A stretch of DNA of 64,000 nt from Cellulomonas chitinilytica (GTDB lineage Bacteria; Actinomycetota; Actinomycetes; Actinomycetales; Cellulomonadaceae): assembly GCF_016862675.1 (NCBI RefSeq), contig NZ_BONK01000001.1, positions 186,001-250,000 of the forward strand, read 5' to 3'. Under the pieces are notes generated by a model. The model was not told the origin of the DNA, did no database searches, and saw nothing but the letters and a program-made list of their open reading frames with translations. Within the stretch, counting starts at the first letter, position 1. Each line of letters starts with the position of its first letter. A program made the position numbers and the translations under genes. Of the stretch, positions 25,988-34,592 are shown piece by piece.

Positions 25988-26058
25988 GAAGCAATGCTAC
26001 ATGTCCCCTTGAAACATTCGCTGGTCTTCATCGACCGCCGCGACCTACCGTCGACGAC
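25988..26058. promoter_or_regulatory. Divergent lysG/lysE control region with two leaderless promoters
   Basis: Toward lysE, TACCGT (26046-26051) lies seven bases before GTG 26059. Toward the regulator, TAGCAT (minus, 25999-25994) lies six bases before ATG 25987. Between them, ATGT (26001-26004) and ACAT (26014-26017) with nine bases between form a LysR-type box, and this AT-rich patch stands out from its surroundings. Confidence 0.6.
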
Positions 26059-26649
26059 GTGACCTCCGCCCTCGCCGGGTTCCTCTCCGGCCTGTCCCTG
26101 ATCGTCGCCATCGGCGCCCAGAACGCGTTCGTGCTGCGCCAGGGCCTACGACGTGAGCACGTCGGCGCCGTCGTCGCCGTCTGCGTCGCGGCCGACGTCC
26201 TGCTCATCGCGGCCGGCGTCGGCGGGCTGGGCACCCTCGTCGACAGCCACCCCGCCGCCCTCGCCGCAGCGCGGTACGGCGGGGCGGCGTTCCTGGTGGT
26301 CCTGGCGCTCGCCGCCGTCCGACGTGCACGGACGCCCGGCCGGCTCGACCCCGCCTCGTCGGGCCCCGCCGGGCGCGGCGCGGTGCTCGCGACGTGCCTC
26401 GCGCTGACCTTCCTCAACCCGCACGTCTACCTGGACACCGTGGTGCTCCTCGGCAGCCTGGCCGGGCAGCAGGACGCCCCGTGGGGCTTCGCCGCCGGGG
26501 CCGCGACCGCGAGCGCCGTATGGTTCACGGCGCTCGGCCTCGGGGCGACGCGCCTGCGACCGCTGTTCGCCCGGCCGCGCGCCTGGCAGGCGCTCGACCT
26601 CCTCGTCGCCGCGGTCATGACGACGCTCGCGGTGCTCCTCGTCGTGTGA
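26059..26649 (+). CDS. LysE/ArgO-family amino-acid exporter
   Basis: 196 residues from GTG 26059. LSGLSLIVAIGAQNAFVLRQGLRREHV (about 8-34) is the LysE/ArgO signature, and FLNPHVYLDTVVLLG (~122-136) carries the conserved NPHxYLD pattern. Five to six membrane helices fit. It exports basic amino acids, probably lysine or arginine, with the divergent ArgP-type regulator as its activator. It converges on the ABC-F gene. Confidence 0.93.
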   Translation: MTSALAGFLSGLSLIVAIGAQNAFVLRQGLRREHVGAVVAVCVAADVLLIAAGVGGLGTLVDSHPAALAAARYGGAAFLVVLALAAVRRARTPGRLDPASSGPAGRGAVLATCLALTFLNPHVYLDTVVLLGSLAGQQDAPWGFAAGAATASAVWFTALGLGATRLRPLFARPRAWQALDLLVAAVMTTLAVLLVV

Positions 26650-26676
26650 GCGTCGGCGCACCTCGCCGTGGGAGCG

Positions 26677-28359
26677 TCAGCGGGCGCGCTGCACCCGGGC
26701 GACGTCCCACACCGGCTCCGGGGTCTCGACGACGCGGCCGTCCGAGCCGAACGTCAGGAACCGGTCGAACGTCCGCGTGAACCAGCGGTCGTGCGTCACC
26801 GCGAGGACCGTGCCCTCGAACGCGGCGAGGCCCGTCTCGAGCGCCTCGGCGGAGTGCAGGTCGAGGTTGTCGGTCGGCTCGTCGAGCAGCAGGAGCGTCG
26901 CGCCGCCGAGCTCGAGCAGCAGGATCTGCAGCCGCGCCTGCTGACCGCCCGAGAGGGTCTCGTACGTCTGCTCGGCCTGGCCGACGAGCTCGTACCGGTC
27001 GAGCGCCTTGCTGGCCTGCTCACGGCCGAGCCCCGACCGGTGCTGGTCGCCGCGGTGCAGGATCTCCAGCAGCGTGCGCCCGACGAGCTCCGGGTGGGCG
27101 TGGTTCTGCGCGAACCACCCCGGCCGCACGCGCGAGCCCAGGACGACCTTGCCGGTGTGGGCGACGGGCTTCACCGGGGTGTCGTCGGCGGGCTCGTGCT
27201 CCGGGCCCGGATCGCTGCCGCCGGCCGCGAGCAGCCGCAGGAAGTGCGACTTGCCCGAGCCGTTGGAGCCCAGCACCGCCACCCGCTCGCCGAACCAGAC
27301 CTCGAGGTCGAACGGCTGCATGAGCCCGGTGAGCTCGAGCCCGGTCGCGACGACCGCGCGCTTCGCCGTCCGGCCGCCCCGCAGTCGCACCTTGACCGAC
27401 TGCTCGCGCGACAGGATCGTCGGCGGGCCGGCCTCCTCGAACTTGCGCAGCCGCGTCTGCGCCGCCTGGTACCGCGACGCGAGGCCGTCGTTGAACGCGG
27501 ACTTCGTCTTCAGCGTGAGCACGAGCTCCTTGAGCTTCGCGTGCTCCTCCTCCCAGCGCCGCAGCAGCTCCTCCGCCCGCGAGCGCCTGTCCTCCCGGGC
27601 CTGGTGGTACGTGGCGAAGCCGCCGCCGTGCACCCACACGGACGCCCCGACGACCGTGGGCTCGAGCGTCGCGACGTGCGTGGCGACGTTCGACAGCAGC
27701 TCCCGGTCGTGGCTCACCAGCAGCACCGTCTTCGGCGACGCGACGAGCCGCTGCTCCAGCCAGCGCTTCGTCGGTACGTCGAGCGCGTTGTCCGGCTCGT
27801 CGAGCAGGAGCACCTCGTCGGGGCCGCGCAGCAGCGCCTCCAGCACGAGCCGCTTCTGCTCACCGCCGGACAGCGAGCGGACCTCGCGGTGCTGCGCCTG
27901 CTCGAACGGGATCGACAGCACCGCGTCCGTGACCCGGTCCCAGCCGGCCTCCGCCTCGTAGCCGCCGACGTCCGCCCAGTCGACGAGCGCCTGCGCGTAC
28001 CGCATCTGCGCGGGCTCGTCGTCGACCTCCATGATCCCCAGCTCCGCGGCCGTCAGCTCGACGGCGGCGTCGCGGACCGCCACGGGCGCCAGCGACGCCA
28101 GCAGGTCCCGGATCGACCGGTCGTCGTCGATCCGTCCGACGTCCTGCCGCATCACCCCGAGCCCCCCGCTGCGACCGACCGACCCCGCGTGCGGCTGCTC
28201 GTCGCCGGCGACGATGCGCAGCAGCGTGGACTTGCCGACACCGTTGGGCCCGACCAGCGCGACGCGTGCGCCGTCGGCGACGCGGAACGTCACGTCGTCG
28301 AGGAGCGGACGGCCGTCGGGGAGCACGTAGCCGATGCCGCCGATGTCGAGATGACCCAT
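26677..28359 (-). CDS. ABC-F family ATPase
   Basis: 560 residues from ATG 28359. Two nucleotide-binding domains and no membrane part: first Walker A GPNGVGKST with LSGGEQKRL and LLLDEPDNALD, second Walker A GSNGSGKSH with LSGGQQARL and LLLDEPTDNLD. The linker (about 230-310) has the charged helical YHQAREDRRSRAEELLRRWEEE stretch that enters the ribosomal E site in this family. The role is either translational quality control (EttA/Uup-like) or ribosome protection against antibiotics; the sequence alone does not decide. Confidence 0.92.
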   Translation of the reverse strand: MGHLDIGGIGYVLPDGRPLLDDVTFRVADGARVALVGPNGVGKSTLLRIVAGDEQPHAGSVGRSGGLGVMRQDVGRIDDDRSIRDLLASLAPVAVRDAAVELTAAELGIMEVDDEPAQMRYAQALVDWADVGGYEAEAGWDRVTDAVLSIPFEQAQHREVRSLSGGEQKRLVLEALLRGPDEVLLLDEPDNALDVPTKRWLEQRLVASPKTVLLVSHDRELLSNVATHVATLEPTVVGASVWVHGGGFATYHQAREDRRSRAEELLRRWEEEHAKLKELVLTLKTKSAFNDGLASRYQAAQTRLRKFEEAGPPTILSREQSVKVRLRGGRTAKRAVVATGLELTGLMQPFDLEVWFGERVAVLGSNGSGKSHFLRLLAAGGSDPGPEHEPADDTPVKPVAHTGKVVLGSRVRPGWFAQNHAHPELVGRTLLEILHRGDQHRSGLGREQASKALDRYELVGQAEQTYETLSGGQQARLQILLLELGGATLLLLDEPTDNLDLHSAEALETGLAAFEGTVLAVTHDRWFTRTFDRFLTFGSDGRVVETPEPVWDVARVQRAR

Positions 28360-28371
28360 GGCCCCAGTGTC
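28360..28371 (-). promoter_or_regulatory. Possible leaderless -10 of the ABC-F gene
   Basis: GACACT (28371-28366, minus strand), six bases, then ATG 28359; the same hexamer as at alr. Confidence 0.35.
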
Positions 28372-28445
28372 CCTGCTGCCGACAGGACGACGAACCTCAT
28401 TCGCCCCCCTGGCGGACGCGCGACGGCGGTGCGAAGGTCGAGAGC

Positions 28446-28892
28446 ATGAGCGACACCTCCGCGACCAGCCCTGACCCCGAGCTCGGCAGCGAGGGCGACA
28501 CCGACCAGCTGCCGCGCGAGGACACCCTCGTCGACCGCGGCGTCGACGACCTGCTCGACGAGGGCTACTCCCCACCCGAACGTGCGCGCTCCAACCACTA
28601 CGGCGAGACCGCGTGGGAGGAGTCGCACCGCGAGACGATCGACCAGCGCATCGGCCAGGAGGAGCCCGAGGTGTGGGAGGTGTCGCCGCACGTCAGCGGC
28701 GACCGGGAGCCGCTGCGCGCCGGGCGGCTCGTCTCGGACGGCGACGCCGTCAGCGCGGGCGGCAACGACGAGTTCGCGATCGACGCCGGTGTCTCGGGCG
28801 GCGCCGCCTCCGCCGAGGAGGCCGCCGTGCACTTCATCGAGGAGGAGTACGTCGACGACCGGCGGTACCGCGACGACGACGACGAGGAGTGA
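28446..28892 (+). CDS. DUF5709-type acidic protein
   Basis: 148 residues from ATG 28446 with AAGG upstream. Strongly acidic, including a DDDDEE end. The pattern DTLVDRGVDDLLDEGYSPPERAR...WGETAWEES-like (here HYGETAWEESHRETIDQRIGQE) and RAGRLVSD...FAIDAGVSGGAASAEEAAVH is the conserved actinobacterial DUF5709 arrangement as I recall it. No known function, no signal peptide, probably cytoplasmic and partly disordered. Confidence 0.78.
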   Translation: MSDTSATSPDPELGSEGDTDQLPREDTLVDRGVDDLLDEGYSPPERARSNHYGETAWEESHRETIDQRIGQEEPEVWEVSPHVSGDREPLRAGRLVSDGDAVSAGGNDEFAIDAGVSGGAASAEEAAVHFIEEEYVDDRRYRDDDDEE

Positions 28893-28917
28893 CGTCGCGC
28901 CCGTGACGCCCGGCCCC

Positions 28918-28931
28918 TAAGGTCGGGCTCC
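28918..28931 (+). promoter_or_regulatory. Leaderless -10 of the VOC gene
   Basis: TAAGGT (28918-28923) followed by eight bases and ATG 28932. Confidence 0.4.
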
Positions 28932-29669
28932 ATGGCGCTGCGACTGGTCCAGGTGAACATCAAGGCCCACGACGACGAGACCGTCGGGCGGTTCTGGGCG
29001 GACGCGCTCGGCTGGGGCGTGTCCAGCGAGGGCCCCGGAGTGACGAACGTCGAACCGCCGGACGTCGTCTACCCGGACCCCGTCGCCGTCTTCATCGACG
29101 TCGTCGCCGTCCCGGACCGCGAGGCCGTGCGGTACCGGGCGCACCTCGATCTCGCGACCACCTCGGCCGCCCATCAGGCGGAGCTCGTCGCACGGCTGCA
29201 GGAGCTCGGTGCGACACCCGCCGACATCGGCCAGGGCGACGTGCCCTGGACGGTGCTCGCCGACCCCGAGGGAAACCTGTTCTGCGTGCTCGAGCCGCGG
29301 GAGCTCTACCGGGACACCGGGCCGGTCGCCGCGGTCGTGGTCGACTGCGCCGACCCACGCGCCATGGCCCGGTTCTGGGGCGAGGCCACCGACTGGACCG
29401 TGCACGAGGTGACCGACGACCACGCGCGGCTGCGCTCGTCCGCGGGTGTCGGCCCGTACCTCGAGCTCGTCCGGACGCCCGCCGCACAGACCCCACGGCA
29501 CCGCGTCCACCTCGACCTGCGGCCGTACGCCGGTGACGACCAGGCAGCGGAGGCGGCCCGGCTGCGTGACCTGGGCGCGACCGACGCCGACGTCGGCCAG
29601 GGCGACGCGCCGTGGCTGGTCCTCGCGGACCCGGAGGGCAACGAGTTCTGCGTCCTGACCTCGCGCTGA
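28932..29669 (+). CDS. Two-domain VOC (glyoxalase/bleomycin-resistance-like) protein
   Basis: 245 residues made of two similar ~120-residue VOC modules. Each ends in a near-identical stretch: GATPADIGQGDVPWTVLADPEGNLFCVL and GATDADVGQGDAPWLVLADPEGNEFCVL, so the gene arose by internal duplication. Potential ligands include the His of HLDL and the Glu of PEGN in each half. This Glyoxalase_6-like family is abundant in actinobacteria and substrates are mostly unknown. It converges on truA. Confidence 0.85.
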   Translation: MALRLVQVNIKAHDDETVGRFWADALGWGVSSEGPGVTNVEPPDVVYPDPVAVFIDVVAVPDREAVRYRAHLDLATTSAAHQAELVARLQELGATPADIGQGDVPWTVLADPEGNLFCVLEPRELYRDTGPVAAVVVDCADPRAMARFWGEATDWTVHEVTDDHARLRSSAGVGPYLELVRTPAAQTPRHRVHLDLRPYAGDDQAAEAARLRDLGATDADVGQGDAPWLVLADPEGNEFCVLTSR

Positions 29670-29705
29670 CGCCGCACCGGCACCTGGCCGGGGCCGCCGG
29701 TGCCG

Positions 29706-30653
29706 CTAGCCGCAGCAGCCGGTCGGGGTGTCGACGTCGTCGGCCTGCCGGCGTGCGCGCGTCTGCACCGCCCGCCCCGCGAGCTCGTCGTCCGACGGGT
29801 ACCCCACGGCCTCCAGCGTGAGCCCGTGCGCGGCGACCACGGCCGCACCCCCGTCGCGCCGGCGCCCGACGAGCAGCTCGGCGGGCCAGCCGACGGGCCG
29901 CCGGCCCTCGCCGACCGCCACGCTCGCGCCGACGAGCGCGCGGACCATCGAGTGGCAGAACGCGTCCGCCTGCACGTCCGCGACCACGAGCCCCGCGTCC
30001 GGGCCGTCGGCAGGGCGGTGCCACCGGAACACCTCGAGCGTGCGGATCGTCGTCGCCCCCTCACGGGGCTTGCAGTACGCGGCGAAGTCGTGGCGCCCCA
30101 GCAGCGCGCCGGCGGCGGCGTCCATCGCGGCGGCGTCCAGCGGGCGCCGGTGCCACAGCACGTGCGCGCGCGTCAGCGGGTCGCGGTGCTCGGAGTCGTC
30201 GCAGATCCGGTACGCGTAGCGGCGACGCAGGGCCGAGAACCTCGCGTCGAAGCCGACCGGCGCGCCGACCACGCGGTGCACGACGAGGTCCGGGGGCAGC
30301 ACGCCGGCGAGCCGGGACAGCAGCGCCTCGGTCGGCGGCCGGTCCGACCGGCCCCGGGCCGCGTCGAGCAGCGCGGTCTCGACGTCGACGTGAGCGACCT
30401 GGCCGCGCGCGTGCACCCCGGCGTCGGTCCGGCCGGCCACCGTGACCCGCGGCGCCGGACGGCCCAGCGGACCGGCGCGGAGCACCGTCGCGAGCGCGTC
30501 CTCGAGCACGCCCTGCACCGTCCGCAGCGCGGGCTGACGTGCCCAGCCGGCGAACCCCGTGCCGTCGTAGGCGAGGTCCAGCCGCAGCCGGACGACGCCC
30601 TCGCCGAGGTCGTGCGTAGCGGGGTCCGCAGGCGCGGCGCTCGTCGTGCTCAC
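29706..30653 (-). CDS. truA: tRNA pseudouridine(38-40) synthase TruA
   Basis: 315 residues from GTG 30653; an in-frame ATG 14 codons earlier lies across the promoter. LRLDLAYDGTGFAGWARQP, the catalytic VAGRTDAGVHARGQVAHVDV (Asp of GRTDAGVH) and FCHSMVRALVGASVAVGEGR are typical. It isomerises U38-40 in the anticodon stem. In many actinobacteria truA directly follows rplQ; here two divergent or convergent genes separate them. The last residues (TPTGCCG) include a CC pair of unknown meaning. Confidence 0.95.
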   Translation of the reverse strand: MSTTSAAPADPATHDLGEGVVRLRLDLAYDGTGFAGWARQPALRTVQGVLEDALATVLRAGPLGRPAPRVTVAGRTDAGVHARGQVAHVDVETALLDAARGRSDRPPTEALLSRLAGVLPPDLVVHRVVGAPVGFDARFSALRRRYAYRICDDSEHRDPLTRAHVLWHRRPLDAAAMDAAAGALLGRHDFAAYCKPREGATTIRTLEVFRWHRPADGPDAGLVVADVQADAFCHSMVRALVGASVAVGEGRRPVGWPAELLVGRRRDGGAAVVAAHGLTLEAVGYPSDDELAGRAVQTRARRQADDVDTPTGCCG

Positions 30654-30667
30654 GGGCCACCACGGTA
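30654..30667 (-). promoter_or_regulatory. Leaderless -10 of truA
   Basis: TACCGT (30667-30662, minus strand), eight bases, then GTG 30653. Confidence 0.45.
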
Positions 30668-30742
30668 GTCGCGACCCGCCGCCGTCCCCGACCACGGACC
30701 CGAGCAGGCCCGCCCATCCCGGCGCCCGCCCGACCAGGGGCC

Positions 30743-30754
30743 TACCGTGGGCTC
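30743..30754 (+). promoter_or_regulatory. Leaderless -10 of the ROK gene
   Basis: TACCGT (30743-30748), six bases, then GTG 30755. The truA and ROK promoters face away from each other across 101 bases and use the same hexamer. Confidence 0.55.
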
Positions 30755-31537
30755 GTGCCGAGCACCGCAGCCGACCCGTTCACGCTGGCCGTCGACTGCG
30801 GCGGCGGCGGCATCAAGGCGTCCGTGCTCGACGCGGCCGGCACGCTGCACGCCCCCGCAGTCCGGGTCCCCACCCCGTACCCGCTGCCGCCGGACCGGCT
30901 CGTCGAGACCATCGCGCAGATCGCGGACGGCCTGCCCCGAGCCGACCGGGTGACGGTCGGGATGCCCGGCATGATCCGGCACGGTGTCGTCGTCTCCACG
31001 CCGCACTACGTGACACGGTCCGGTCCCCGCACCGCCGTCGACCCCGAGTTCGTCGAGGCGTGGTCCGGGTGCGACGTGCGGGCCGCGGTCCAGGCCCGGC
31101 TCGGCCTGCCGACGCTCGTGCTGAACGACGCCGAGGTGCACGGCGCCGGGGTCGTCTCCGGCACGGGCGTCGAGCTCGTCCTCACCCTCGGCACCGGCCT
31201 GGGGTCCGCGCTGTTCGACGGCGGGGCTCTCGCGCCGCACCTCGAGCTCTCCCACGCCCCCGTGCGCTGGGGCATGCCCTACGACCTGTACATCGGTCAG
31301 GTCGAGCGGGCCCGGCTCGGCGACGGGCTGTGGTCGCGCCGGGTCCGGCGGGTCGTCGAGGGGCTGCGGCCGGTGTTCCTCTGGGACCGGCTCTACCTCG
31401 GTGGCGGGAACGCACGGCAGGTCACCCCGCAGGTGCTCGACAGGCTGGGCGACGACGTCGTCGTCGTGCCGAACCAGGCCGGGATCGTCGGCGGCGTGCG
31501 CGCCTGGAACCTGGGCCTGCGACCGCCCACCGCCTGA
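30755..31537 (+). CDS. ROK-family kinase, polyphosphate-glucokinase-like
   Basis: 260 residues. LAVDCGGGGIKASVLDAAG is the phosphate-binding strand, with Cys where I or L is usual. VRVPTPYPLPPDRLVETI, VGMPGMIRHGVV, the catalytic-Asp segment LVLNDAEVHGAG, LTLGTGLGSALFDGG and LSHAPVRWG...YDLYIGQVERARLG resemble actinobacterial polyphosphate/ATP glucokinases; the ROK zinc motif (CxCG) is absent, as in PPGKs. ELSH replaces the usual ELGH. Glucose phosphorylation is the likely activity, but a non-glucose hexose or a degenerate activity is possible. Confidence 0.82.
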   Translation: MPSTAADPFTLAVDCGGGGIKASVLDAAGTLHAPAVRVPTPYPLPPDRLVETIAQIADGLPRADRVTVGMPGMIRHGVVVSTPHYVTRSGPRTAVDPEFVEAWSGCDVRAAVQARLGLPTLVLNDAEVHGAGVVSGTGVELVLTLGTGLGSALFDGGALAPHLELSHAPVRWGMPYDLYIGQVERARLGDGLWSRRVRRVVEGLRPVFLWDRLYLGGGNARQVTPQVLDRLGDDVVVVPNQAGIVGGVRAWNLGLRPPTA

Positions 31538-31547
31538 CGAGCGCCCG

Positions 31548-32297
31548 CTACGCCGTCGCGACGTCCGGCTCCGGAGCGGTCGCACCGCCGGCTGCTCCCA
31601 GCTCGTCCAGGACCTCCAGCAGCACCCGGCTGAACCGCGTCGGCTGCACGAGGTTCACCAGGTGCGTCGCGTGCGGCACGACGACGAGCCGGCCGTTCCT
31701 CGTCGCGCGCAGGAACACCCGCTCCTCACCACGGAAGTGGTCGAACCGGCCGTTCACCAGCCACACCGGCGCCTCGATCCGGGCCAGGTCCGCCACGGGC
31801 GCCGCCTGCGCCATCTCCCGCATCACGTCCCCCGTCACCCCCAGCGCGTACCCGCCCTCCTCCAGGTCCCGGACCGCGGCCGGCGGGACGGTACGCGCGA
31901 CCATGAACCGGTTGAGGCCCGCACCCGCGTCGGGCAGCCGCGCGATCACCCGGCCGGCCAGGTCCCACCCGGACAGCACCAGCCGGCGCGGCTGCGTGGA
32001 GCAGCCCGCCGCGACGAGGCCGACGACCTGGTCCGGCCGCCGAGCAGCGTGCGCGATGCCCACGTACCCACCGAGCGACAACCCGACGACGAGCGCCCGG
32101 CCGCCCAGCCCGTCCACCGCACGGGACACCGTCGCCACCGACTCCTCGAGCGTGAACCTCTCCTCGAGCCGCCGCCCGTGCCCCGGCAGGTCCACCGCGA
32201 CCGCGACGCCACCCGCCCGCTCGACGGACTCGACCTGGGCACGCCACATCGTGCGCGACGCGCGCAGGCCGTGCACCAGGACCACCGGGGGCCACAT
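31548..32297 (-). CDS. Alpha/beta-fold hydrolase
   Basis: 249 residues from ATG 32297. VVLVHGLRASRTMWRAQV supplies the oxyanion HG, VVGLSLGGYVGIAHAARRPDQV the nucleophile elbow (Ser near 94), VNGRFDHFRGEE the likely acid region, and VPHATHLVNLVQP the catalytic His. The substrate is unknown; the size and the WRAQ-DLPGHGRR pattern fit small esterases or lactonases. It sits between the convergent ROK gene and the ribosomal block. Confidence 0.88.
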   Translation of the reverse strand: MWPPVVLVHGLRASRTMWRAQVESVERAGGVAVAVDLPGHGRRLEERFTLEESVATVSRAVDGLGGRALVVGLSLGGYVGIAHAARRPDQVVGLVAAGCSTQPRRLVLSGWDLAGRVIARLPDAGAGLNRFMVARTVPPAAVRDLEEGGYALGVTGDVMREMAQAAPVADLARIEAPVWLVNGRFDHFRGEERVFLRATRNGRLVVVPHATHLVNLVQPTRFSRVLLEVLDELGAAGGATAPEPDVATA

Positions 32298-32309
32298 GCT
32301 CCGACCCTA
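32298..32309 (-). promoter_or_regulatory. Leaderless -10 of the hydrolase gene
   Basis: TAGGGT (32309-32304, minus strand), six bases, then ATG 32297. It lies 37 bases below the rplQ terminator hairpin, in the same direction. Confidence 0.5.
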
Positions 32310-32346
32310 CGAGCAGGACAGGGCCGACGCACCGATGCCCCGACGA

Positions 32347-32384
32347 CGAGAGGCCCGGACCCCCAGCGGGGTCCGGGCCTCTCG
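32347..32384 (-). terminator. Terminator after rplQ
   Basis: A perfect 17-bp stem (32347-32363 with 32368-32384) and CAGC loop, 16 bases beyond the rplQ stop. It closes the infA-to-rplQ group. Confidence 0.85.
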
Positions 32385-32400
32385 GTCAGGCAGTGGTGCG

Positions 32401-32961
32401 TCAGGCCTTCTCGGCGTCGCCCTCGGCGGCAGCCTCGTCGGTCGTCGCCTCGTCGGCGACGGCGTCGGCCGGCGTCTCCTCGACGGCGGCCTCGGCGGCC
32501 TCCTCCTCGACAGCGGCGGGAGCCTCGGGCTCGGCCTTCGCCTTCGGGGCAGCCTTCGCGGCGGCCTTCGTGGCCTCCTTGACGACGGCCTGCTTCGGCG
32601 ACAGCGGCTCGAGGACGAGCTCGATCACGGCCATGGGCGCGTTGTCGCCCTTGCGCGGACCGATCTTGGTGATGCGCGTGTAGCCACCCTGACGGTCGGC
32701 CACGGCCGGCGCGATCTCGGTGAACAGCTCGTGCACGACACCCTTGTCCTTGACGACGGTCAGGACGCGACGGCGGGCGTGCAGGTCACCGCGCTTGGCG
32801 AACGTGATGAGCCGCTCGGCGAGCGGGCGAAGGCGCTTGGCCTTGGCCTCGGTCGTCGTGATCCGCTTGTGCTCGAACAGCGACGTCGCCAGGTTCGCGA
32901 GGATCAGCCGCTCGTGCGCCGGTCCGCCACCGAGCCGGGGACCCTTGGTGGGCGTAGGCAT
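32401..32961 (-). CDS. rplQ: 50S ribosomal protein L17
   Basis: 186 residues; the L17 core ([43 protein letters not shown]...) ends near residue 122. The rest is an Ala/Glu-rich tail, first basic ([14 protein letters not shown]) then strongly acidic, which roughly doubles nothing essential and is presumably disordered on the ribosome surface near the tunnel exit. It follows rpoA by 77 bases, where an imperfect stem (ACGCGC/GCGCGT near 32994-33024) can form. Confidence 0.97.
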   Translation of the reverse strand: MPTPTKGPRLGGGPAHERLILANLATSLFEHKRITTTEAKAKRLRPLAERLITFAKRGDLHARRRVLTVVKDKGVVHELFTEIAPAVADRQGGYTRITKIGPRKGDNAPMAVIELVLEPLSPKQAVVKEATKAAAKAAPKAKAEPEAPAAVEEEAAEAAVEETPADAVADEATTDEAAAEGDAEKA

Positions 32962-33038
32962 GGTCTTTACTCCTTGAGTTCCAGTGATGGGCGACGCGCC
33001 CCGGGGTCAGTGCCCGGGTGCGCGTTCCCCGGCGTCGG

Positions 33039-34049
33039 TCAGTACTGCTCGTCCTCGACGAAGTCGCCCTCGTCGTCGCCGTAGTAGGCGCTGGCGGTCG
33101 GGTCGAAGTCGAGCGGGCTGTCCTTGAGGGTCAGGCCGAGCTCGGCGAGCTTCTCCTTGACCTCCGTGATGGACTTCGCACCGAAGTTGCGGATGTCCAG
33201 GAGGTCGGCCTCGCTGCGCGCGACGAGCTCGCCCACCGAGTGGATGCCCTCACGCTTGAGGCAGTTGTAGGAGCGGATCGTCAGCTGCAGGTCCTCGATC
33301 GGCAGCGCCAGGTCCGCGGCCAGGGCCGCGTCCGTCGGCGACGGGCCGATCTCGATGCCCTCGGCCTCGACGTTGAGCTCACGAGCCAGACCGAACAGCT
33401 CGACGAGCGTCTTGCCGGCCGACGCGAGCGCGTCCCGCGGGCTGATCGCGGCCTTCGTCTCGACGTCGACGACCAGCTTGTCGAAGTCCGTGCGCTGCTC
33501 GACACGCGTCGCCTCGACCTTGTAGGTCACCTTGAGGACCGGCGAGTAGATCGAGTCGACCGGGATCCGGCCGATCTCGGCGTCGAACGACTTGTTCTGG
33601 TTCGCCGACACGTAGCCACGGCCACGCTCGACGGTCAGCTCGATCTCGAGCTTGCCCTTGTCGTTGAGCGTCGCCAGGTGAAGGTCGGCGTTGTGCACCT
33701 CGACACCGGCCGGCGGCACGATGTCGGCGGCGGTGACCACACCCGCACCCTGCTTGCGCAGGTACATCACGACGGGCTCGTCGTTCTCCGAGGAGACGAC
33801 CAGCTGCTTGATGTTGAGGATGATCTCGGTGACGTCCTCCTTGACGCCCGGCACGGTGGAGAACTCGTGCAGCACACCGTCGATCCGGATGGACGTGACG
33901 GCGGCACCGGGGATGGAGGACAGCAGCGTCCGGCGGAGCGAGTTGCCGAGCGTGTAGCCGAAGCCCGGCTCCAGCGGCTCGATGGAGAACCGCGAGCGGT
34001 TCTCCGAGATGACCTCTTCGGTCAGGGTGGGGCGCTGTGCGATCAGCAC
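33039..34049 (-). CDS. rpoA: DNA-directed RNA polymerase subunit alpha
   Basis: 336 residues from GTG 34049 with AGAGGA upstream. The N-terminal dimerisation domain has [30 protein letters not shown]; the CTD (from ~240) has the UP-element helix [42 protein letters not shown]; the tail is acidic. It forms the assembly platform of RNA polymerase. A strong hairpin precedes the gene after rpsK. Confidence 0.98.
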   Translation of the reverse strand: MLIAQRPTLTEEVISENRSRFSIEPLEPGFGYTLGNSLRRTLLSSIPGAAVTSIRIDGVLHEFSTVPGVKEDVTEIILNIKQLVVSSENDEPVVMYLRKQGAGVVTAADIVPPAGVEVHNADLHLATLNDKGKLEIELTVERGRGYVSANQNKSFDAEIGRIPVDSIYSPVLKVTYKVEATRVEQRTDFDKLVVDVETKAAISPRDALASAGKTLVELFGLARELNVEAEGIEIGPSPTDAALAADLALPIEDLQLTIRSYNCLKREGIHSVGELVARSEADLLDIRNFGAKSITEVKEKLAELGLTLKDSPLDFDPTASAYYGDDEGDFVEDEQY

Positions 34050-34146
34050 GGTGTGATTCCTCTCAGCGGGCGTCCGCCATATGACGCTCCGCAGGTACTA
34101 CGAGCTGGCATGCCTCGGTCCGCATGGCCAGCGGAGTCGGACGAGC

Positions 34147-34181
34147 GGGCCGGTGCGCGCCCTGGGGCGACGCACCGGCCC
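34147..34181 (-). other. Stem-loop between rpsK and rpoA
   Basis: A perfect 11-bp stem (GGGCCGGTGCG at 34147-34157 with 34171-34181) and 13-base loop, ten bases after the rpsK stop and ~100 bases before rpoA. Terminator-like but inside an operon, so a candidate attenuator or mRNA-stability element. Confidence 0.6.
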
Positions 34182-34190
34182 AACCGAAGG

Positions 34191-34592
34191 TCAGACGCGG
34201 CGACGCTTGGGCGGACGGCAGCCGTTGTGGGCCTGCGGCGTCACGTCCTGGATCGAGCCGACCTCGAGGCCGGTGGCCTGCAGCGAGCGGATCGCCGTCT
34301 CGCGGCCCGAGCCCGGGCCCTTCACGAAGACGTCGACCTTGCGCATGCCGTGCTCCTGCGCACGACGCGCGGCGGCCTCGGCGGCGAGCTGCGCGGCGAA
34401 CGGGGTCGACTTGCGCGAGCCCTTGAAGCCCACCTGGCCGGACGACGCCCAGGCGATCACGGCGCCGGACGGGTCCGTGATGGAGACGATGGTGTTGTTG
34501 AACGTGCTCTTGATGTGCGCCTGGCCGTGGGAGACGTTCTTCTTCTCCTTGCGGCGCGGCTTGCGCACGGCGGAACGGGTCTTGGGAGGCAT
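34191..34592 (-). CDS. rpsK: 30S ribosomal protein S11
   Basis: 133 residues. [49 protein letters not shown] is the S11 core and [20 protein letters not shown]...[16 protein letters not shown] the conserved C-terminus. It binds the 690 and 720 loops of 16S rRNA next to the E-site mRNA. It follows rpsM after 87 bases. Confidence 0.98.
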   Translation of the reverse strand: MPPKTRSAVRKPRRKEKKNVSHGQAHIKSTFNNTIVSITDPSGAVIAWASSGQVGFKGSRKSTPFAAQLAAEAAARRAQEHGMRKVDVFVKGPGSGRETAIRSLQATGLEVGSIQDVTPQAHNGCRPPKRRRV

